Source: Euzebya tangerina (GTDB lineage Bacteria; Actinomycetota; Nitriliruptoria; Euzebyales; Euzebyaceae). From it: a stretch of DNA of 64,000 nucleotides. Shown piece by piece: positions 15,559 through 23,643 of the stretch. Location of the stretch: the NCBI RefSeq assembly GCF_003074135.1, contig NZ_PPDK01000001.1, positions 1,922,001-1,986,000 on the forward strand, read 5' to 3'. Within the stretch, counting starts at the first letter, position 1. Every line of letters begins with the position of its first letter. The notes beneath the pieces are model-generated. The model was not told the DNA's origin, ran no database searches, and saw nothing but the letters and a program-made list of their open reading frames with translations. The translations under genes were made by a program, and so were the position numbers.

Positions 15559-16790
15559 TGGGCGACCGTCACCACGTCGACCCCGGCGAGCTGACGGCGG
15601 TCGGTGCGCATCGGCACACCATCCTGTCGGGGATCAGCCCGGGCGAGCCCACCTCCTCCTCGCTGCTGGAGGCACGCGGTCTGGTCCTGGCCGAGGACGT
15701 CACGGCCCCGGGCGACATCCCGCCGTTCGCGAACTCGGCAATGGATGGCTTCGCGGTCGTGGCGGACGCCGTGGGCGAGGGCTCGCGCCTGCGCGTGGCC
15801 GGGGAGATCGCCGCGGGAGCGGCTGACCTGCCCTCCCCACGTGGTGATGAGGCCATCCGGATCATGACCGGGGCGCCCATCCCGGCCGGGGCGACAGCGG
15901 TGGTGCCGGTGGAACTCGTCCGCGAGCAGGGTGGCGAGATCGTCCTGGACATCGACCCGGCAGAGGGGGAGAACCTGCGGGAGGCCGGCGAGAGCGTCCG
16001 GGCGGGGGAGGCCATCCTCGCCTCGGGCACCCTGCTCGGCCCCAGCGAGATCGGCCTGTTGGCCGCCATGGGGATCCCGCGCGTCCACGTCCACCCCAAG
16101 GTCCGCGTGGCGACACTCGCTACGGGTGACGAGCTGGTCGAGCCCGGCAAGCCGCTGGCGCCCGGTCAGATCCACGAGTCCAACTCCTACGGACTGGCCG
16201 CGCAGGTGGCCGAGGCCGGTGCCGTCGCGTATCGACAACCCACCGCACCCGACGACCGACAGGCCCTGCGCCGGGCCTTCTCCAGCGCGCTGTCGACCGC
16301 GGACATCCTGGTGACCAGCGGCGGGGTCAGTGCCGGCACCTACGACCTCTCCAAGCAGGTCATGGCCGAGATGGGCAATGTGGTCTTCAGCAAGGTCGCG
16401 ATGCAGCCGGGGATGCCGCAGGCCTTCGGGACGATCGACGGTGTCGTGGTCTTCGGGCTTCCGGGGAACCCGGTGTCGGCCGCCGTGAGCTTCGAGATCT
16501 TCGTCCGGCCCGCCATCCGGCGGATGCAGGGACGGGCCGACCTCAACCGGCCACGGCTGCGCGCCACGCTGGGGGCGGACATCCGCAGCCCGGAGCACAA
16601 GGTGTCCTTCCTGCGGGTGACACTCGCCCGTGAGGACGACGGGTGGGTCGCACGGACCACAGGCGCGCAGGGGTCGGGGATCCTGAAGTCCATGGTGCTC
16701 GCCGACGGGCTCGCCGAGGTCCCGGTCGAGCGCACCAGCATGTCGGCCGGGGAGCAGGTCACCGTGCACCTGCTGTCCGACCCGACATGA
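15558..16790 (+). CDS. moeA: Molybdopterin molybdenumtransferase MoeA
   Basis: This 410-residue protein inserts molybdate into adenylylated molybdopterin. It shows the MoeA domain order: FANSAMDGFAV in domain I, IMTGAPIPAGATAVVPVE, then the molybdopterin-binding domain with VATLATGDELVEPG and TSGGVSAGTYD, and VFGLPGNPVSAAVSFE, ending in the MoeA_C beta-barrel. It overlaps galU upstream and moaC downstream by four bases each (ATGA), so the three genes are one operon. Confidence 0.97.
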   Translation: MGDRHHVDPGELTAVGAHRHTILSGISPGEPTSSSLLEARGLVLAEDVTAPGDIPPFANSAMDGFAVVADAVGEGSRLRVAGEIAAGAADLPSPRGDEAIRIMTGAPIPAGATAVVPVELVREQGGEIVLDIDPAEGENLREAGESVRAGEAILASGTLLGPSEIGLLAAMGIPRVHVHPKVRVATLATGDELVEPGKPLAPGQIHESNSYGLAAQVAEAGAVAYRQPTAPDDRQALRRAFSSALSTADILVTSGGVSAGTYDLSKQVMAEMGNVVFSKVAMQPGMPQAFGTIDGVVVFGLPGNPVSAAVSFEIFVRPAIRRMQGRADLNRPRLRATLGADIRSPEHKVSFLRVTLAREDDGWVARTTGAQGSGILKSMVLADGLAEVPVERTSMSAGEQVTVHLLSDPT

Positions 16791-17320
16791 GCACATCCGG
16801 ACAGCGGTCCTCCGATGCGGGAGGGCTGACCCACGTCGACGAGTCCGGTCACGCACGGATGGTCGATGTCAGCGGCAAGCCGGTGACCAGCCGCACGGCC
16901 ACGGCCTCGGCGCTCGTGCGGATGGCGCCGGCTACGGCAGAGTTGCTGGTCGCGGGTGGACTTCCCAAGGGCGATGCGCTTCCGGTCGCGCGGCTGGCCG
17001 GGGTGACCGCCGCCAAGCGCACACCGGACCTGATTCCCCTGTGCCACGTGATCGCACTGGCCGGCGTCGAGGTCGAGGTCGACGTGGATGCCGAGGCGGG
17101 AACCGCTCGGGTCGTGGCGACCGCCAGGGCGGCCGACCGGACCGGTGTCGAGATGGAGGCCATGGTTGCGGCCTCCACGGCCGCGCTGACGCTGTACGAC
17201 ATGACCAAGGCCGTGGACAAGGGCATCCTGATCGAGCAGGTCCGCCTCGAGGCCAAGACCGGTGGCAAGAGCGGCGATTGGCATCGGGACCGTGACGCGT
17301 CGGGTGGCGGGCAGGAGTAG
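16787..17320 (+). CDS. moaC: Cyclic pyranopterin monophosphate synthase MoaC
   Basis: The 177-residue protein catalyses the second half-step of cyclic pyranopterin monophosphate formation in molybdenum cofactor synthesis. It starts LTHVDESGHARMVDVSGK and has the active-site segments KRTPDLIPLCHVIALAG and TGVEMEAMVAASTAALTLYDMTKAVDK. The last about 20 residues are a polar tail. ATG 16787 overlaps the moeA stop. MoaA is not in the window. Confidence 0.97.
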   Translation: MSTSGQRSSDAGGLTHVDESGHARMVDVSGKPVTSRTATASALVRMAPATAELLVAGGLPKGDALPVARLAGVTAAKRTPDLIPLCHVIALAGVEVEVDVDAEAGTARVVATARAADRTGVEMEAMVAASTAALTLYDMTKAVDKGILIEQVRLEAKTGGKSGDWHRDRDASGGGQE

Positions 17321-17322
17321 GC

Positions 17323-17811
17323 ATGGACAACGCCGAAGTGACCGTGCAGGTCATCACCATCTCCACGAGGGCGAGCGCCGGCGTCTACCAGGACACGGCC
17401 GGCCCGGCCGTCGTCGAGGTGCTCGAGGCCGAGGGGTTCCACTGCCTCGACATCGTGGTCGTTCCCGACGGGCGTGAGGGCGTGTCGGCCGCCATCGTCG
17501 AGGCCTGCGAGTCCGCCGACGTGGTTCTCACATCGGGTGGGACGGGCATGCACCCGAAGGACACCACACCCGAGGCGACGAGGGATGTGCTGGACCGAGA
17601 GGTTCCAGGCATCGCGCAGGCCATCCGTGCTGCGTCGCTGGCGATCACCCCGATGGCGATGTTGTCGCGGGCCATCTCGGGCATTCGCGGGGATACGTTG
17701 ATCATCAACGTGCCGGGTTCTCCGAAGGGAGCGCGTGAGTCCGTGGAGGTCGTGACCGGCATCCTGGCCCACGCCGTCGACCAGCTGGCGGCCGGTGACC
17801 ACGAGCGGTAG
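17323..17811 (+). CDS. MogA/MoaB family molybdenum cofactor protein
   Basis: A 162-residue molybdopterin-binding domain protein that adenylylates molybdopterin before molybdate insertion by MoeA (family knowledge). The TSGGTGMHPKDTTPEAT motif (residues about 68-84) and the late INVPGSPKGARES motif are diagnostic. It starts two bases after moaC ends, completing a moeA-moaC-mogA/moaB cluster. Whether it is closer to MogA or MoaB cannot be settled by eye. Confidence 0.93.
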   Translation: MDNAEVTVQVITISTRASAGVYQDTAGPAVVEVLEAEGFHCLDIVVVPDGREGVSAAIVEACESADVVLTSGGTGMHPKDTTPEATRDVLDREVPGIAQAIRAASLAITPMAMLSRAISGIRGDTLIINVPGSPKGARESVEVVTGILAHAVDQLAAGDHER

Positions 17812-17893
17812 CGCCTCCCACGCTGAGGGTGATGGGTGTCCTATCGTCGGTGGCGGAGTTCGCCGTCGTGGGTAAGGATGGTGCCGTTCAGCC

Positions 17894-18283
17894 ATGAGTC
17901 TCTTGCAGCAGCGTCGCCCCGGCCGTCAGTTGATGGTGCTCGACGACGCAGAAACCATCGCCCGTCAGGCCCGGCGGCGGGCGGCCGCGCGTCGGCGCCG
18001 TCGTGAGGCGCTCAAGGGTCTGGGCGTGATCACCGGCCTGCTGGCGGTTGTTGCGATCCTGCTGGGTGCGGCCATCCCGACCGTGCTGGTGTCGTGGGCT
18101 GCCGTGATGGGCGTGCTGCTGTTGGCGTTCGCACAGCTTCGCGAGCGTCGGCAGATGGACCGACAGCGGAAGCGTCGAGCCAACCCGGGCCAGGGCATCG
18201 GGACCCCCCGGCCGAAGGGTGCCTTCTCGACGACGCGGCACCGCTCCGGCGCGCCGGTCTGGGTCAGCGACCAGGCGGCCTGA
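17894..18283 (+). CDS. Small membrane protein of unknown function
   Basis: The 129-residue product has a basic N-terminal region with an arginine-rich stretch (about 25-40), two adjacent hydrophobic helices (about 42-80), and a basic C-terminal tail. No family is recognised. Start ATG 17894. It follows the molybdenum cofactor genes by 82 bases and precedes tRNA-Ala; a functional link is not evident. Confidence 0.7.
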   Translation: MSLLQQRRPGRQLMVLDDAETIARQARRRAAARRRRREALKGLGVITGLLAVVAILLGAAIPTVLVSWAAVMGVLLLAFAQLRERRQMDRQRKRRANPGQGIGTPRPKGAFSTTRHRSGAPVWVSDQAA

Positions 18284-18305
18284 CCGCTACCATCCGGGGC
18301 ACCCT

Positions 18306-18375
18306 GGGGCTGTAGCTCAATTGGTAGAGTGCCTCGGTCGCCACTGTGGGGGCTCAGGGGTTGAGAACTGAATAA
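18306..18375 (+). pseudogene. Decayed tandem copy of tRNA-Ala
   Basis: The first 36 bases (18306-18341) are identical to the 5' half of the functional tRNA-Ala at 18376, including the D arm and half the anticodon arm. The 3' half keeps only fragments (CAGGGGTT) and cannot form the anticodon, T or acceptor stems. The repeat period is exactly 70 bases. It is a relic of a tandem duplication or of an integration event. Confidence 0.8.
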
Positions 18376-18448
18376 GGGGCTGTAGCTCAATTGGTAGAGT
18401 GCCTCGGTCGCATCGAGGAGGTCAGGGGTTCGATTCCCCTCAGCTCCA
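18376..18448 (+). tRNA. tRNA-Ala (anticodon CGC)
   Basis: Acceptor GGGGCTG pairs with CAGCTCC and includes the G3:U70 pair, the identity element for alanyl-tRNA synthetase. The anticodon stem CCTCG/CGAGG holds loop GTCGCAT with anticodon CGC; the T arm is AGGGG-TTCGATT-CCCCT; the discriminator is A. CCA is not encoded. The 5' half is duplicated 70 bases upstream. Confidence 0.95.
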
Positions 18449-18484
18449 CGCCGGACGACTCGCTTCGCTCGCGTTTGACGTCCT

Positions 18485-18499
18485 CGGCACTCCGTGCCG
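18485..18499. terminator. Hairpin CGGCAC-TCC-GTGCCG after tRNA-Ala
   Basis: A perfect six-base-pair stem with a three-base loop lies 37 bases beyond the tRNA 3' end. It could terminate tRNA transcription, though no U-run follows. The remaining stretch to 18700 holds no gene. Confidence 0.4.
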
Positions 18500-18626
18500 A
18501 CTCCATCTCCGGCGTGGAGCGAGTCCACGCTTCTCCCGCTCCGCTCTCGGGCGTTCAAGGCCACGCAGGCCGAGCTGATCCTGTTCCTTGTCGAGTCTGT
18601 GCGTGGGGCCGGTTCGTCCGCAGGGT

Positions 18627-18645
18627 GGGGAAACTAACTTCGTCG
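18627..18645 (+). repeat. Single degenerate copy of the 20-bp repeat family
   Basis: GGGGAAACTAACTTCGTCG matches 17 of 19 bases with 37217-37235 inside the large array. It is upstream of the HAD phosphatase gene, in the same position type (before a plus-strand gene) as the two arrays. Confidence 0.5.
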
Positions 18646-18700
18646 TGGTTGACCCTCGTGTCGTCGTGGGAGAGTCGACGCGCCGCCTACCCTGTTCGCC

Positions 18701-19501
18701 ATGCCCACGGTCATCGCCTCCGACATCGACGGGACCCTCCTCAGGTCCGACCGGACGGTCAGCGATCGGACCCGTGCGGCCGTGACCGCCGTTGAGGACG
18801 CCGGCATGACCTTCGTGCTCGTGACCGGGCGGCCTCCCCGGTGGTTGGCGCCGGTCCGAGACCAGATGGCCCACCGCGGCCTCGCGATCTGCGCCAACGG
18901 CGCCCTGGTCATGGACCTCGAGACGGAGGAGGTCGTGACCGTCAACGCCTTCGACCCCGAGGACGGTCTGGAGGTCATCGACGCCATCCGCTCGCTGTCC
19001 GACGGGTTCGGGTTCGGCGTGGAGTGGCCTACAGGGTTCGCCCACGAGTCCAGCTACCCGCGTGGCGTCCGACAGTCCGAGATGGTTCCCAACACCAAGA
19101 GCGACGTGACCGACGACCGGGAGTTCTTCGAGCACCCCGTCATCAAGATCCTCGTCCGGGCCGAGGGGCATCACATGGAGCACCTGGCGGCGCAGGCCGT
19201 CGAGCTCACGCGCGGCAAGGCGACGGTGACCTACTCCGATCTCGAGCTGCTGGAGATCTCGGCGGCTGGTGTCTCCAAGGCCTCCGCTCTGGAAGCGTTC
19301 GTCGCCCAGCGGGACGGCGCCCCCGAGCACGTCGTGGCCTTCGGGGACATGCCGAACGACCTCCCGATGCTCCGGTGGGCGGGGTCCTCCGTCGCCGTCG
19401 CCAACGCCCACCCACTCGTCCTCGATGCGGCGGACCGAACCACGGCCAGCAACGACGAGGACGGGGTGGCCTTGGTCCTCGAAGAGCTGGCTGGCGCCTG
19501 A
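18701..19501 (+). CDS. HAD-superfamily phosphatase, Cof type
   Basis: A 266-residue HAD IIB (Cof-like) phosphatase. Motif I is SDIDGTLL (about 7-14, nucleophile Asp8), motif II VTGRP (about 41-45), motif III Lys near VSKASALEAF, and motif IV AFGDMPNDLPML. The cap domain lies between II and III. Members dephosphorylate sugar phosphates or similar metabolites in the cytoplasm; the substrate is unknown. The gene stands alone and ends at a hairpin shared with the convergent neighbour. Confidence 0.93.
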   Translation: MPTVIASDIDGTLLRSDRTVSDRTRAAVTAVEDAGMTFVLVTGRPPRWLAPVRDQMAHRGLAICANGALVMDLETEEVVTVNAFDPEDGLEVIDAIRSLSDGFGFGVEWPTGFAHESSYPRGVRQSEMVPNTKSDVTDDREFFEHPVIKILVRAEGHHMEHLAAQAVELTRGKATVTYSDLELLEISAAGVSKASALEAFVAQRDGAPEHVVAFGDMPNDLPMLRWAGSSVAVANAHPLVLDAADRTTASNDEDGVALVLEELAGA

Positions 19502-19514
19502 GCGCAGGGAGCCG

Positions 19515-19533
19515 GCCGTCTCGTCCAGACGGC
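19515..19533. terminator. Bidirectional terminator hairpin
   Basis: GCCGTCT-CGTCC-AGACGGC is a perfect seven-base-pair stem in the 37-base gap between the convergent HAD and DUF2007-like genes. Confidence 0.65.
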
Positions 19534-19538
19534 GCTCG

Positions 19539-19919
19539 TCAGAGGGGCAGCCCTGACTCGATCGCGCCCCAGGCGACCACGATCAGCAGGAGCACGGCGA
19601 TCACCTTGGCTGCGGTGCCGATGCCGAGGTCGATCATCCGACCGTCGTTTGGCCCCGGGCGGGACCAGTCCTCGTCAGCCTCCGGGATGATCGTGTCCAC
19701 CGGGTGCTCCACTCCGAGCAGGCCCCGCGCCTCGTCCACCCGATCGGCTGCTGTCTGGACCTCGGCGCCGCTGAAGCTCAGCGGGAAGCCCATCCCGTCC
19801 GCGTCGTCAGCCCGGACACGGTAGGCGATGCCGGCGCTGGCCAGGGCTGAACCCGCAACCTCTGCCAGGCCCCGATTGGGGAAGCTCTCGACGGTGACCC
19901 ACTCCTGCGACCCGGCCAT
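19539..19919 (-). CDS. DUF2007-like protein with C-terminal membrane anchor
   Basis: The 126-residue protein begins MAGSQEWVTVESFPNRGLAEVAGSALASAGI, the pattern of the DUF2007 putative signal-transducing domain (ferredoxin-like fold, about 7-70), and ends with a hydrophobic helix (VIAVLLLIVVAWGAI). The function of the family is not established. ATG 19919 is preferred over TTG 19934; a purine-rich stretch GGGAGGG precedes it. Confidence 0.7.
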   Translation of the reverse strand: MAGSQEWVTVESFPNRGLAEVAGSALASAGIAYRVRADDADGMGFPLSFSGAEVQTAADRVDEARGLLGVEHPVDTIIPEADEDWSRPGPNDGRMIDLGIGTAAKVIAVLLLIVVAWGAIESGLPL

Positions 19920-19964
19920 CACACCCTCCCTCAATCGACGCTCACGAGCACGACCGTACCTGCG

Positions 19965-21632
19965 TCAGACCCAGCTCGACCACAGGATCATCGCGTCCCA
20001 CAGGCGGCGGGGGACCTCGAGGCCCAGGAACACCGGCGACCAGAAGACGAACGCTGCGGTCGCCAGGAACGCCACCGTTGCCGGCACCCACTTCATCGTG
20101 AAGGAGTCCATGGCCTTGTCGACCAGGAAGGCCAGCGACAACACGATGAAGGGCACCGCAGGGGTCACGTAGAAGAGGAAGACAGGTCGCGGGCTGATCG
20201 CGTACGGCACCGTCTGCCCGAAGAGGAACAGGGCGATCGTCAACGCCGGCCACGACCGTCGGGCGATCGCGAAGAAGAACAGGAACGGATACCCGAGCAG
20301 CGCCATCCACCAGATCGCCGGGTTGCCCAGACCCAGCACCTCGCTGACCGTCCCGGGGGCCACCACGCACTCCTCCCCATCAGCCGGCCCGCCCTCGGGA
20401 CACGACTCGTAGTAGTACGCCACCGGCCGGGTCATCAACGGCCAGGTGTAGGCCGGAGCACGGTAGGGATGCTCGGCCTCCAGGTCGCGGTGGAAGCGGA
20501 AGATCTCCCCCTGCTCCTCCCACCATCCGCCCAGGATCTGGCTGACGGCAGCCACGCCCTCGCAGCGGCCGTCGGACTGGACCGGCCCGGTCGTGTCCAG
20601 TTGGATGACCTCGGTCTGGCAGCGGTCGGCCTTCCGGGTGTCCTCGAAGTTGGCGAACCAGCCTGAGTAGCTGACCAGGTAGACCACGACGGGGACCACG
20701 ACGAGGGCCAGCACCCCTCGACCGATCGCGCCGCCGAGCCCGACGGTCCACGAGCCGGTCAGGCGCCGCCGCCACCACAACTCGCTGGCCAACAGCCAGG
20801 CCCAGGCCAGGCCGATCGGGGCCAGCGCCGACCACTTCGTCGCGACGGCAAGCCCGAAGAACAACCCGGCGGCCCACAGCCACCCCCGATTTGGGGTGGG
20901 AAGGTCCGGAGGTGGCGCGTCCAACTCGGCGTCGCCGTCACCCGTGGCAGGCAGATCGTCGGGAACTGCTGCCCACATCCGCTCCCGGTCGACCAGGAGC
21001 GCCAGCACCCCGAGCACGACGAAGAACTGGAGGAAGATGTCCAGCATCGCGATCCGCGACATGGTGACCGCCAGCCCGTCGACGGCGAGCAGTGCACCTG
21101 CCAACAGGGCGGCGGACTGCCGACGGAACATGCGCAGCCCGATGAAGTAGGTCACCAGGACCGCACCAGATCCGAAGAAGGCCGAGGCGGCCCGTCGGGC
21201 GAAGGCATCAGCGGCCTCGCGGGCCCGCACCTCCGGGTTCGGTCCCTCACCCTCATCCACCAGGCAGTTGTCGTCCTGGACCACGATGGCCTGCTCTTCG
21301 GGGGAGTTCTCGTCGGTCCCGAAGGCCGAGAGGCTGATCGCGATCAGCCACTTCCCGACCGGAGGGTGGACGGCGAAGGAGTCCTCCGTGCCCTGCTGCA
21401 GGTAGTCCCGCGCGTCGTAGTAGTAGTACGTCTCGTCGAAGTAGCAGCGCTCCGGATTGCCCAGTTGGTAGAAGCGCACGGTCCCGGCGACCAGCACGAT
21501 GATGAGGGGTAGCACGACACTCCAGACCAGCCAGTTGCGATCACGCAGTGGCGTGGGGGCCGCGTCGGCCCCGTCCTGGTCACCGGAGGGCGGTGGCAGG
21601 TCGGCTGGTTCGGAGGTGACGGTGTCGCTCAT
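19965..21632 (-). CDS. Dolichyl-phosphate-mannose--protein mannosyltransferase (PMT family)
   Basis: This 555-residue polytopic protein belongs to glycosyltransferase family 39. The catalytic acidic pair sits in CYFDETYYYYDARDY (about 63-77) in the first extracytoplasmic loop, followed by HPPVGKWLIA and about ten membrane helices; the PMT C-terminal four-helix domain is present. It transfers mannose from polyprenyl-phosphomannose to secreted proteins during Sec export, as shown for M. tuberculosis Rv1002c. Likely targets here include the large secreted proteins at 37372-42396 (inference). As in mycobacteria it is divergent from rsmI. Confidence 0.94.
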   Translation of the reverse strand: MSDTVTSEPADLPPPSGDQDGADAAPTPLRDRNWLVWSVVLPLIIVLVAGTVRFYQLGNPERCYFDETYYYYDARDYLQQGTEDSFAVHPPVGKWLIAISLSAFGTDENSPEEQAIVVQDDNCLVDEGEGPNPEVRAREAADAFARRAASAFFGSGAVLVTYFIGLRMFRRQSAALLAGALLAVDGLAVTMSRIAMLDIFLQFFVVLGVLALLVDRERMWAAVPDDLPATGDGDAELDAPPPDLPTPNRGWLWAAGLFFGLAVATKWSALAPIGLAWAWLLASELWWRRRLTGSWTVGLGGAIGRGVLALVVVPVVVYLVSYSGWFANFEDTRKADRCQTEVIQLDTTGPVQSDGRCEGVAAVSQILGGWWEEQGEIFRFHRDLEAEHPYRAPAYTWPLMTRPVAYYYESCPEGGPADGEECVVAPGTVSEVLGLGNPAIWWMALLGYPFLFFFAIARRSWPALTIALFLFGQTVPYAISPRPVFLFYVTPAVPFIVLSLAFLVDKAMDSFTMKWVPATVAFLATAAFVFWSPVFLGLEVPRRLWDAMILWSSWV

Positions 21633-21682
21633 CGTGTGGGGCCCGCGGCGGCGCGCTGAGATAGCGGCGACGATAGAACCTT

Positions 21683-22531
21683 GTGAGCCCGGCAGCAGAA
21701 ACCGACCACGGCCAACTGGTCGTCGTCGCCACCCCGATCGGCAACCTGGACGACCTGTCGCCCCGGGCGGCCGCGATGCTGGCGTCGGCCGATCTGATCG
21801 GCTGTGAGGACACCCGCCGAACCGGGCAACTGCTCGCCCACCTCGGGGTGCGCACTCCCATGCGGGCGGTGCACGACCACAACGAGTCCGCCGTGGCCGG
21901 CGAGCTGTGCGATCTCGTTGCAGCCGGTCAGACCATCGCCCTCGTGAGCGACGCGGGGACGCCCGGGATCTCCGATCCGGGGCACGACGTGGTGCGCGAG
22001 GCCGCTCGCCGTGGGTTGACGGTGACGGCGATCCCGGGTCCTGCCGCCGTCATCCACGCCCTCACGATCAGCGGCCTGCCGACGGACCGATTCGCCTTCG
22101 AGGGGTTCCTGCCACGCAAGCAGGGGGCACGGCTGTCGCGACTTCAAGCTGTGGCTCGCGATGACCGGACGTTGGTCTTCTACGTCTCCCCGCACCGTGC
22201 CGCAGACGACCTGGCCGCCATGGTCGAGGCGTTCGGCCCCGAGCGACCCGCCGCCCTGACCCGCGAGCTGACCAAGCTGTACGAAGAGGTCACGCGCGGG
22301 ACCCTGGCCCGGTTGGCGGAGGAGGCGGTGACCAACCCTCCCCGGGGTGAGGTGACGCTGGTGGTCGGCCCGGCACCCCCGACGGACCCATCAGAGGAGA
22401 TGACCGATCAGGAGGTCCGTGACCGCGTGCAGGCACTCGTCGAGCGAGGCGCGAGTCGCCGCGATGCGGTGCGGCAGGTTGCCGACGAGACCGGTCGCCG
22501 CAAGCGCGAGGTCTACGATCTCGCGACCTGA
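21683..22531 (+). CDS. rsmI: 16S rRNA (cytidine1402-2'-O)-methyltransferase RsmI
   Basis: A 282-residue tetrapyrrole-methylase-fold enzyme that 2'-O-methylates C1402 in the ribosomal P site. Marks are VVVATPIGNLDDLSPRA (about 12-28), CEDTRRTGQLL, the VSDAGTPGISDPG box and PGPAAVIHAL. The last about 50 residues form the usual C-terminal helical domain (DRVQALVERGASRRDAV). Start is GTG 21683. It is divergent from the PMT gene, as in mycobacteria. Confidence 0.97.
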   Translation: MSPAAETDHGQLVVVATPIGNLDDLSPRAAAMLASADLIGCEDTRRTGQLLAHLGVRTPMRAVHDHNESAVAGELCDLVAAGQTIALVSDAGTPGISDPGHDVVREAARRGLTVTAIPGPAAVIHALTISGLPTDRFAFEGFLPRKQGARLSRLQAVARDDRTLVFYVSPHRAADDLAAMVEAFGPERPAALTRELTKLYEEVTRGTLARLAEEAVTNPPRGEVTLVVGPAPPTDPSEEMTDQEVRDRVQALVERGASRRDAVRQVADETGRRKREVYDLAT

Positions 22532-22538
22532 ACCCCGC

Positions 22539-22566
22539 GGCCAGGACCGGCCAGGACCGGCCAGGA
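22539..22566. repeat. Short tandem repeat GGCCAGGACC (2.8 units)
   Basis: Two full and one partial copies of a 10-bp unit fill the gap between convergent genes. The GGCC ends can pair, so it may also act as a weak terminator. Confidence 0.6.
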
Positions 22567-22573
22567 GAGGTCG

Positions 22574-23428
22574 TCAGGTCTTGGAGGGAGGGGAAGGAGG
22601 CTTGGACGTGGGCTCCCCGCCCGGCTCGGTCGCAGCTGACGGCGCGGGTTGGTCGGGTTCGCTCGTTGCGGGCTCGGCGGCTGACGGCAGAGCAGATTCG
22701 TGGCGCCCGGTGCGTCGCTGCTCCACGGTGCTGGCACCGTCCTGACCGGAATCATCCCGCAGGGTCGGCACTGCAGACAGCGGGATCTGAACGGTTTGGG
22801 ACGACAGTGGCCGGGCGGCCGCGTCGGGCTGAGCTGGCTGTTGGAGGTGGTCCGGCAGCGCCGGTCCGCCCTGCTGCTCGAACACCGGTGCTGACTGGAC
22901 GGGCGGTGGGGCGACCGGAGAATGACCGCCCGGTGGTGGCGAGGGTGGCGGCCCGGCGCTCGCGACTGGGTAGGGCGTGGCCGCGTAGGCACCGGGAACT
23001 GCCGCTGGATGCTGCGGGAGTGCGACAGGCGGGCCCGGAGCAGGCACTGACCGAGCAGTAGCCGCCCCACGTCCGAGCGCCCCGCTTGCAGTCAACACCA
23101 GGCCGAGTGGGACGAGCATCACGACCTGCAACGAGGCCGAGCCCCCGAGCCCGGGAAGGTCGAAGACGAATCGTGGTGCGACCACCGCCAGGACCCCGGC
23201 GACCGTCAGCAGCACACCGGCCACAACCCGTGCGGTCCCGCGCACCACCGGCAGGCACACCGTGGCGAGGAGCAGACCGCCCACGATCAGCAATGCCAGG
23301 CCGAGGTAGCGGGAGCCCGTGTCGAGGAAGGTGAGGCCTCGGATCACCCGGTCCATGCCGATCAGGATGAGGGGTAGGGCCAGCAGCCCGACGACCAGCC
23401 CGATGAGTCCCGCTACTGCACGTGGCAT
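22574..23428 (-). CDS. Membrane protein with proline-rich tail, unknown function
   Basis: The 284-residue product has four hydrophobic helices in its first about 125 residues and then a long Pro/Ala/Gln/Ser-rich, probably disordered cytoplasmic or surface tail (about 130-284). No conserved domain is recognised. The helix pattern resembles small DUF-type tetraspan proteins. ATG 23428. It shares a short gap with rsmI and follows metG at a distance of about 215 bases. Confidence 0.7.
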   Translation of the reverse strand: MPRAVAGLIGLVVGLLALPLILIGMDRVIRGLTFLDTGSRYLGLALLIVGGLLLATVCLPVVRGTARVVAGVLLTVAGVLAVVAPRFVFDLPGLGGSASLQVVMLVPLGLVLTASGALGRGAATARSVPAPGPPVALPQHPAAVPGAYAATPYPVASAGPPPSPPPGGHSPVAPPPVQSAPVFEQQGGPALPDHLQQPAQPDAAARPLSSQTVQIPLSAVPTLRDDSGQDGASTVEQRRTGRHESALPSAAEPATSEPDQPAPSAATEPGGEPTSKPPSPPSKT

Positions 23429-23643
23429 GACTGCTCCTTACCAGCTTGCTGGAGCGCCGCTTCGCAGGCGGGCCGGCTGGTCGCCGCCCTCGTTCGGACA
23501 GCGGAACGTGCCGTCCCACAGGGTCGTGAACCGGGCTCGGAATCCCCAGGCGATCAACATGGGCCGCAGGCTAGGGACGGCACCACCCGACCACCAGGCC
23601 TGTTCGGGACCCGTAAGACCTGTCGCTGAGCCGGAGAGGGCGC

